In this document: piece after piece, positions 59,159 to 64,000 of the stretch
Layout of the letters: every line of letters starts with the position of its first letter
Position numbering within the stretch: the first letter of the stretch is position 1
Assembly (NCBI GenBank): GCA_002427505.1
Contig: DIRJ01000037.1
Span: 7,161-71,160, forward strand
Reading direction: 5' to 3'
DNA length: 64,000 nt
Origin: Mageeibacillus sp. UBA5439
GTDB lineage: Bacteria; Bacillota; Clostridia; Saccharofermentanales; DTU023
Notes under the pieces: generated by a model
Seen by the model: only the letters and a program-made list of their open reading frames with translations
What the model was told of the DNA's origin: nothing
The model's database searches: none
Program-made: the position numbers and the translations under genes

Positions 59159-61651
59159 ATGAGTAAGTGTTCTATATGCAAAATTAATGAAGCGGTTGTC
59201 TTCGCCAATAGGATAAAGGACGGTGAGAACCGTATCGAAGGTGTTTGCCTCAAATGTGCTTACGAGCAGGATCTCGGCGGTATGGCCAGTGTTTTCGAGC
59301 GTGTCGGAGTTACTGAAGACAATGTTGATGAGATAACCTCACGCATGAATCAGATGATGGAGCAGTTTTCCGGTCAGAACCCGGAAGAAATTCTTGGCAT
59401 GCTGTTGAAAGGGCAATTCCCTGACCTCTCCGCTGCCACATGGAATGCTTCAGATGACGGCTCCGACTATGAAGACGATGATGATGAAGCTGCAGATTCC
59501 AATGACAGCAAGTTGGATCACAGACACGACATGCAAGTCAGTCCTCAGAATTCTTATGGTGAACTGGTACCGGCCAATATTGGTAATCCGGATGATGCTG
59601 ACAGAGCAAGAAGGTCGCGTCGCAAGCCGCGCCGCAAATTTTTGGAGCAATTCAGCACTAATTTATCTGAAAAAGCGGCCAATGGTGAAATTGACCGTGT
59701 CATCGGTCGAGATGAAGAGTTGAATCATATTATCCAGATTCTTAATCGACGCACCAAAAACAATCCGGCCCTGATCGGTGAACCGGGCGTGGGGAAAACT
59801 GCTATTGCGGAGGGACTTGCTGTCAGAATATATGAAGGGAAAGTACCGGCTAAGCTGTTAAATCAGGAAATGTTCCTGCTTGATATGACAGGTATGGTTG
59901 CCGGAACTCAGTTTAGAGGCCAGTTTGAGAGTCGCATGAAGGGCGTCGTCGATGACTGCCGCCGGTCAGGAAATGTAATTCTGGTCATTGATGAACTACA
60001 TAATATTATGGGTGCCGGTGATGCGGAAGGCGCGATGAATGCCGGAAACATACTTAAACCGGCTCTGGCTAAAGGTGAAATTCGTGTGATTGGCTCAACT
60101 ACATTGGATGAATATCGCCGTCATATCGAAAAAGATTCGGCCCTCGAACGCCGTTTTCAAAAGGTTATGGTGGAAGAGCCCAGTCAAGAAGATACCTTTG
60201 AAATCCTCATGGGAGTCAAAGACTATTATGAAGATCATCACCATGTATTTTATCCTGCACCGGTAGTGAAGGAGGCGGTGCGACTTTCTTCACGCTATAT
60301 TACAGAACGTTATCTGCCTGATAAGGCTATTGACCTGCTGGACGAAGCGGGTTCCTGTGCTAACCTTGCCTGCGGCTGTCTGGTAGAGATTAAGCAGTTG
60401 GATGATAAAATTCAGGAACTGGAATTTGCCCAGGAAGATTTTGAGAAGGCAATCAATGAGTTGGCAGCTGAGAATGACAAGGTTGAGCTCTATGCCAAGC
60501 TCATGGAGATCAGGTCAGAGCTGATGCGTGTACGTTCACAGCGAGAAGAGATCGCGAAAAATTGTCCGCCGATTGAGCTGGGAACTCAGGATATTGCTCA
60601 GGTGGTCGAGATGTGGACGGGTATTCCTGTGGTGCGGATGACAGAAGAAGAAAGTACACGCCTGCTACAGCTGGAAGGAAGACTACATCAGCGTGTTGTG
60701 GGACAGAACGAAGCCGTAAGCGCTTTGTCCCGAGCCATAAGACGACACAGGGCCGGATTCAGCCAGGAACACAAACCTGCCTCATTCCTCTTTGTCGGAC
60801 CTACCGGTGTCGGTAAAACTGAACTGGTCAAGGCTTTAGCCGAGGTCATGTTTGATACAGAGGACGCCCTGGTCAGACTGGATATGTCCGAATATATGGA
60901 AGCCCACACAGTAAGCAAGCTGATAGGATCTCCCCCCGGTTACGTCGGTTATGATGACGGCGGTCAGCTTACAGAGCGAATCCGTCGCAAACCTTACAGC
61001 GTTGTACTTTTTGATGAAATCGAAAAAGCCCATGCAGATGTCTACAATATATTGTTGCAGATCATGGATGATGGCCGACTGACTGACAGCCATGGCCGTG
61101 TGGTCAGTTTTGAAAACTGCATTATTGTTATGACCAGCAATGCGGGTACAACGCTTAAAGGAAGCAGCATCGGTTTTGGTGCCGACGGGCATGTGGCGAT
61201 GGAGGAACGCATAGATGGAGTGCTTAAAGATATCTTCCGTCCCGAATTCCTCAACCGTATAGATGAAATAATAGTCTTCCATGAGCTGACGAGTAAAGAA
61301 ATCAGAGCGATTGTTGATCTCATGCTGAAAGATCCTGTTGCTGACATGAAACGCCGGAACATTGAGCTGCAAATTACCGAAGATGCACGGGACCTGCTGG
61401 CTAAAGAAGGATATGAACCGAAATACGGGGCAAGACCCCTGCGCCGCAAGATTCAGCGTCGTATTGAAGATGTGCTGGCTGACCTCTGGTTGTCCGGTGA
61501 CCTCAATTATGCTGATCAGGTGATAGTAGATGCGGCGGACAATGTTGGAGCTGAGCTTGAAGCTCCTACTATGGGAGGTCCCCATTTCGATGATAGCGGC
61601 AACTACGCTTTTACCTGGGTAAATAAAGTGATGAGCCTGAAGACAACATGA
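59159..61651 (+). CDS. clpE: ClpE-like AAA+ unfoldase
   Basis: 830 residues; Hsp100 chaperone feeding proteins to ClpP. Instead of the double Clp-N domain, it begins with a zinc ribbon (C4, C7, C30, C33: MSKCSICKIN and VCLKC), as in ClpE and McsA. A flexible acidic linker (about 99-115, DYEDDDDEAADS) and a basic patch (RRSRRKPRRKF) follow, then D1 with GEPGVGKTA (about 208), a middle coiled coil (about 410-470), and D2 with GPTGVGKTE (about 547), DEIEKAH and a ClpP-docking region. Its last 4 bases overlap an NfeD-like gene. Confidence 0.85.
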   Translation: MSKCSICKINEAVVFANRIKDGENRIEGVCLKCAYEQDLGGMASVFERVGVTEDNVDEITSRMNQMMEQFSGQNPEEILGMLLKGQFPDLSAATWNASDDGSDYEDDDDEAADSNDSKLDHRHDMQVSPQNSYGELVPANIGNPDDADRARRSRRKPRRKFLEQFSTNLSEKAANGEIDRVIGRDEELNHIIQILNRRTKNNPALIGEPGVGKTAIAEGLAVRIYEGKVPAKLLNQEMFLLDMTGMVAGTQFRGQFESRMKGVVDDCRRSGNVILVIDELHNIMGAGDAEGAMNAGNILKPALAKGEIRVIGSTTLDEYRRHIEKDSALERRFQKVMVEEPSQEDTFEILMGVKDYYEDHHHVFYPAPVVKEAVRLSSRYITERYLPDKAIDLLDEAGSCANLACGCLVEIKQLDDKIQELEFAQEDFEKAINELAAENDKVELYAKLMEIRSELMRVRSQREEIAKNCPPIELGTQDIAQVVEMWTGIPVVRMTEEESTRLLQLEGRLHQRVVGQNEAVSALSRAIRRHRAGFSQEHKPASFLFVGPTGVGKTELVKALAEVMFDTEDALVRLDMSEYMEAHTVSKLIGSPPGYVGYDDGGQLTERIRRKPYSVVLFDEIEKAHADVYNILLQIMDDGRLTDSHGRVVSFENCIIVMTSNAGTTLKGSSIGFGADGHVAMEERIDGVLKDIFRPEFLNRIDEIIVFHELTSKEIRAIVDLMLKDPVADMKRRNIELQITEDARDLLAKEGYEPKYGARPLRRKIQRRIEDVLADLWLSGDLNYADQVIVDAADNVGAELEAPTMGGPHFDDSGNYAFTWVNKVMSLKTT

Positions 61652-62046
61652 GCATACTCGAGATCACTCAAATAGTTCGTATATTGCTGCTGGCCCTGCT
61701 AATACTGGGGCTGGCACTTTTTGTCTTCACAAGGATCAGAAGAAGAATGGAGTATGCAGCCAAACAGGACATAATCAAGAATGACTCCACTTTGATCGGT
61801 TTGCGGGCGATCACAGTTACAGAACTGCGGCCCGGTACTATCGGTGAGATACGTACGGCTTTTTCACCGGAAAAAGAAAACGAAATTGCCTTAAGCAGTG
61901 ATGAAAAAAAATCTTCATTCAAGACTTTTCCGGCTATTTCATCTCAATATATATCAAAAGGCAGATCGGTTAGAGTAACAGGCGGCAACAAGGAATTATA
62001 TCGTGTGCGATCTGCGTCTGATTCTTTAACTTCTGAGAAAAAATAA
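61648..62046 (+). CDS. NfeD-like small membrane protein
   Basis: 132 residues. One N-terminal membrane helix (about 8-28), then a short basic segment and an OB-like domain: GLRAITVTELRPGTIGEIR and KGRSVRVTGGNKELYRV recall the NfeD C-terminal domain (GxxGxAxTxLRPxG...G). NfeD proteins are membrane partners of stomatin/flotillin; no stomatin gene is near. ATGA overlap with the clpE-like gene suggests coupled translation. Confidence 0.65.
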   Translation: MSILEITQIVRILLLALLILGLALFVFTRIRRRMEYAAKQDIIKNDSTLIGLRAITVTELRPGTIGEIRTAFSPEKENEIALSSDEKKSSFKTFPAISSQYISKGRSVRVTGGNKELYRVRSASDSLTSEKK

Positions 62047-62053
62047 TATCTCT

Positions 62054-62082
62054 TTGACGCAGTCACGGAAATAATTCATTAT
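62054..62082 (+). promoter_or_regulatory. possible promoter of pgi
   Basis: TTGACG and CATTAT separated by 17 bases; -10 matches only 4 of 6. A perfect TATAAT at 62109-62114 lacks a -35. Either could serve pgi. Confidence 0.35.
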
Positions 62083-62179
62083 GACAGCGCTAGATCTCGT
62101 TTTATCGTTATAATGCTAAGCTAAGATACTGAATAAGATTGTCTTCTGACTGATGCAAATATTTGGAGGAGGAATGTAC

Positions 62180-63529
62180 ATGCTGAGCCTTAAAACACAA
62201 CAAGTGATGCCTTTTATTTCGGAAGAAGAGCTGCAGTCTCTGCTTCCTTTTATGGCTGTTGCCCACAGACAGCTGGAAAGCGGAAGCGGTCCCGGATCTG
62301 ATTTTACAGGCTGGTATCATGTCCCGGAAATTAATACAGAAAAAAATCTGCAGGAAATTGAGGAAGTTGCAGCACGATTGCGTGAGTCCAGTGATATATT
62401 TCTCGTTTTGGGTATCGGCGGTTCCTATCTGGGTGCCCGAGCCGTAATTGAAGCCTGTAACCATCATTTCACGGCTTTACTTGATAAATCACAACGCAGG
62501 GCGCCTCTGGTATTATTTGCCGGACATCAGCTCAGTGAAGATTATCTGGCAGAGCTTTGTGACATTTTGGAGGACTATGATATCAGCCTCAATGTAGTAT
62601 CAAAATCAGGTACTACCACGGAAACTGCGATCGCTTTTCGCATTTTACGTTCTTTCATGGAGAAAAAGTATGGTTCCGAGGAACTGAAGCAACGTATTGT
62701 CGTCACGACTGACGCGAACAAAGGGGCTTTACGCTCTTATGCAGATGCAGCCGGTGTGGATTCTTTTGTCGTACCGGACGACATCGGTGGGCGCTATTCT
62801 GTTCTCAGTGCGGTTGGACTCCTGCCGATTGCGGTGGCCGGCATAAATATCCGCGAGCTGCTTGAGGGAGCCAATTGGGCATATGAGAGCTATCTGAAAT
62901 TCGAACCCGATCATGTCAACGATTGCATTAATTATGCCCTCATCAGGCACCTTCTGGCTCAGCGTGGCTATCTGCTCGAGATGATGGTTAACTACGAACC
63001 CTCTATGACCATATTTACCGAGTGGTGGAAACAGCTCTATGGTGAAAGCGAAGGAAAATGCGGGCGTGGAATTTTTCCAGTGGGAGCGAACTTTACCACT
63101 GATTTACACTCACTTGGTCAATATATTCAGGAAGGCAGAAGGATACTCTTTGAAACTTCGATTCTCTACAAAGCATCACAGTGCGAAATGCGGGTCCCTC
63201 AGCAGGACGATAACTCAGATCAGCTGAATTATCTTGCCGGCAGGAGTTTGCATGAAATCAATCGGACTGCGGCTTTAGGCACCAGCCTGGCTCATGTGCG
63301 CGGGGGAGTTCCTAATATAAGCCTGGAGCTGTCAAAACGTTCTCCTCTGACAATGGGGGCATTAATATATTTCTTTGAGAAAGCCTGTGCCCTTAGTGGC
63401 TATCTAGATGCCATCAACCCCTTCAATCAACCCGGTGTGGAAGCATATAAGAGAAATATGTTCGCGCTATTGGGCAAGCCGGGCTATGAAGATCTACGTG
63501 CAGAACTAATGGAAGCAATGAATAATTAA
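62180..63529 (+). CDS. pgi: glucose-6-phosphate isomerase
   Basis: 449 residues; interconverts glucose 6-phosphate and fructose 6-phosphate in glycolysis. VLGIGGSYLGARAVIEA, SKSGTTTETAIAFR (sugar-phosphate binding), GGRYSVLSAVGLLPIAVAG, the catalytic glutamate region and histidine LNYLAGRSLHEIN are visible. Length is that of the short bacterial form. ATG at 62180 is chosen because GGAGG lies 7 bases before it; ATG at 62174 is too close. Confidence 0.93.
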   Translation: MLSLKTQQVMPFISEEELQSLLPFMAVAHRQLESGSGPGSDFTGWYHVPEINTEKNLQEIEEVAARLRESSDIFLVLGIGGSYLGARAVIEACNHHFTALLDKSQRRAPLVLFAGHQLSEDYLAELCDILEDYDISLNVVSKSGTTTETAIAFRILRSFMEKKYGSEELKQRIVVTTDANKGALRSYADAAGVDSFVVPDDIGGRYSVLSAVGLLPIAVAGINIRELLEGANWAYESYLKFEPDHVNDCINYALIRHLLAQRGYLLEMMVNYEPSMTIFTEWWKQLYGESEGKCGRGIFPVGANFTTDLHSLGQYIQEGRRILFETSILYKASQCEMRVPQQDDNSDQLNYLAGRSLHEINRTAALGTSLAHVRGGVPNISLELSKRSPLTMGALIYFFEKACALSGYLDAINPFNQPGVEAYKRNMFALLGKPGYEDLRAELMEAMNN

Positions 63530-63541
63530 TTGAAGAGAGAT

Positions 63542-64000
63542 ATGACAAATAAAAAACGTATGCAGACGCGTTCTATTCTGAATCGCGTGGAAAAGCCCAG
63601 CCGTTATGTTGGCGGTGAGTGGAATCATATCGATAAATCTGAAAGCTTCAATCAACTAAGTGCAGAGGAAGGTCTGCATATAGCATTTTGCTTTCCCGAT
63701 TTATACGAAATAGCTATGTCAAATCTGGCTTTACAGATACTATATCAGGCAATTAATGCCCGGGATAAAATGTTCTGCGAAAGAGCTTTCATGCCGGCAC
63801 CGGACATACGGGCGATCATGCAGGATGAAAATATTCCTCTCGAGTCTATCGAGTCAGGTACAGCTTTGAGCGAATTCGATGTACTGGCTTTCAGCTTGCA
63901 TTATGAACTATCTTATACAGCTGTCTTAGATATGCTGTCCTTATCCGGCATACCCTTCTACAGTGAAGATCGTGACAACTCACACCCTCTCATCATTGCC
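63542..64000 (+). CDS. radical SAM protein, N-terminal part (TIGR03960-like), 3' end outside window
   Basis: 153 residues visible of a longer gene. The start MTNKKRMQTRSILNRVEKPSRYVGGEWNHI and FCFPDLYEIAMSNLALQILY, SLHYELSYTAVLDMLSLSGIPFY match the N-terminal B12-binding-like domain of an uncharacterised radical SAM family (splitting these motifs: PSRYVGGEWNHI; FPDLYEIAMSNLALQILY; FSLHYELSYTAVLDML). The CxxxCxxC cluster motif would lie beyond the window. 12 bases after pgi; relatives often precede a DUF2344 gene and RNase G/rplU. Confidence 0.75.
   Translation, partial: MTNKKRMQTRSILNRVEKPSRYVGGEWNHIDKSESFNQLSAEEGLHIAFCFPDLYEIAMSNLALQILYQAINARDKMFCERAFMPAPDIRAIMQDENIPLESIESGTALSEFDVLAFSLHYELSYTAVLDMLSLSGIPFYSEDRDNSHPLIIA

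Noticed and set aside
1..64000. CRISPR array, prophage, insertion sequence or integrase
   Set aside because: No regularly spaced repeats, transposase, integrase or phage structural genes were seen on either strand.

Overview
The window looks like a chromosomal segment of an anaerobic Bacillota (Clostridia-type) bacterium. Pointers are RNase J, a bifunctional RXKD-type Rel, RqcH, QueH, a Firmicutes-style infC-rpmI-rplT block, long clostridial-type PRPP synthetases, strong AGGAGG ribosome binding sites with many GTG/TTG starts, and anaerobe oxidative-stress proteins (rubrerythrin, rubredoxin, ferredoxin, PerR-like regulator, ferritin). Base composition is even throughout. No phage, insertion sequence, CRISPR array or rRNA operon was seen, so this is core genome with a few unusual inserts.

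Layout. 1-3345: 3' part of a Y-family DNA polymerase, a small unknown protein, and a DUF2207 membrane protein on the other strand. 3563-8374: rpsU with its own promoter and terminator, recJ, rel. 8369-10132 (-): RNase J. 10307-14597: rpsT, then an LCP-family protein and ruvC-ruvA-ruvB-queH. 14611-19396: rqcH (-), a small membrane protein (+) and two tandem PRPP-synthetase-like genes (-), the upstream one with an eroded active site. 19459-28179: engB, comEC, holA, radC, then the cell-shape block mreC-mreD-mrdA. 28353-29440: a methylglyoxal-synthase-like protein without catalytic residues, next to a metallo-beta-lactamase-fold hydrolase. 29616-32334: three exported proteins with prepilin-like N-termini (TadE/DUF5702 type) and no pilus motor. 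32429-37287: secA and tkt. 37350-38112 (-): tRNA-Thr and ferritin. 38310-40730: a YhaN-like coiled-coil membrane protein whose ATPase motifs have decayed. 40848-43101: tdh-kbl threonine catabolism. 43184-45273 (-): a PerR-like regulator, a double-rubredoxin protein and a ferredoxin-rubrerythrin fusion with a strong internal start. 45786-45861 (-): tRNA-Lys. 46132-50423: CNNM/CorC-type protein and Ca2+ P-type ATPase. 50499-52769: infC-rpmI-rplT with a structured leader and a probable non-ATG infC start, then a SpoU methyltransferase. 52819-52893: tRNA-Glu. 53119-56126: iron/cobalamin-type ABC importer. 56192-64000: uvrA, a ClpE-like ATPase, an NfeD-like protein, pgi, and the start of a radical SAM gene.

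How they fit together. The housekeeping groups are replication and repair (dinB, recJ, ruvABC, holA, radC, uvrA), translation and stringent response (rpsU, rpsT, infC, L35, L20, rel, rqcH, engB), envelope growth (LCP, mreCD, PBP2, SecA) and central carbon (prs, tkt, pgi). The minus-strand PerR-rubredoxin-rubrerythrin operon and the ferritin form a peroxide and iron defence unit, with PerR-box-like sites in front of both. The parts most worth a second look are the decayed YhaN-like ATPase, the PRPP synthetase/pseudo-synthetase pair, the ferredoxin-rubrerythrin fusion with a second start, the orphan TadE-like cassette, and the methylglyoxal-synthase-like/hydrolase pair.
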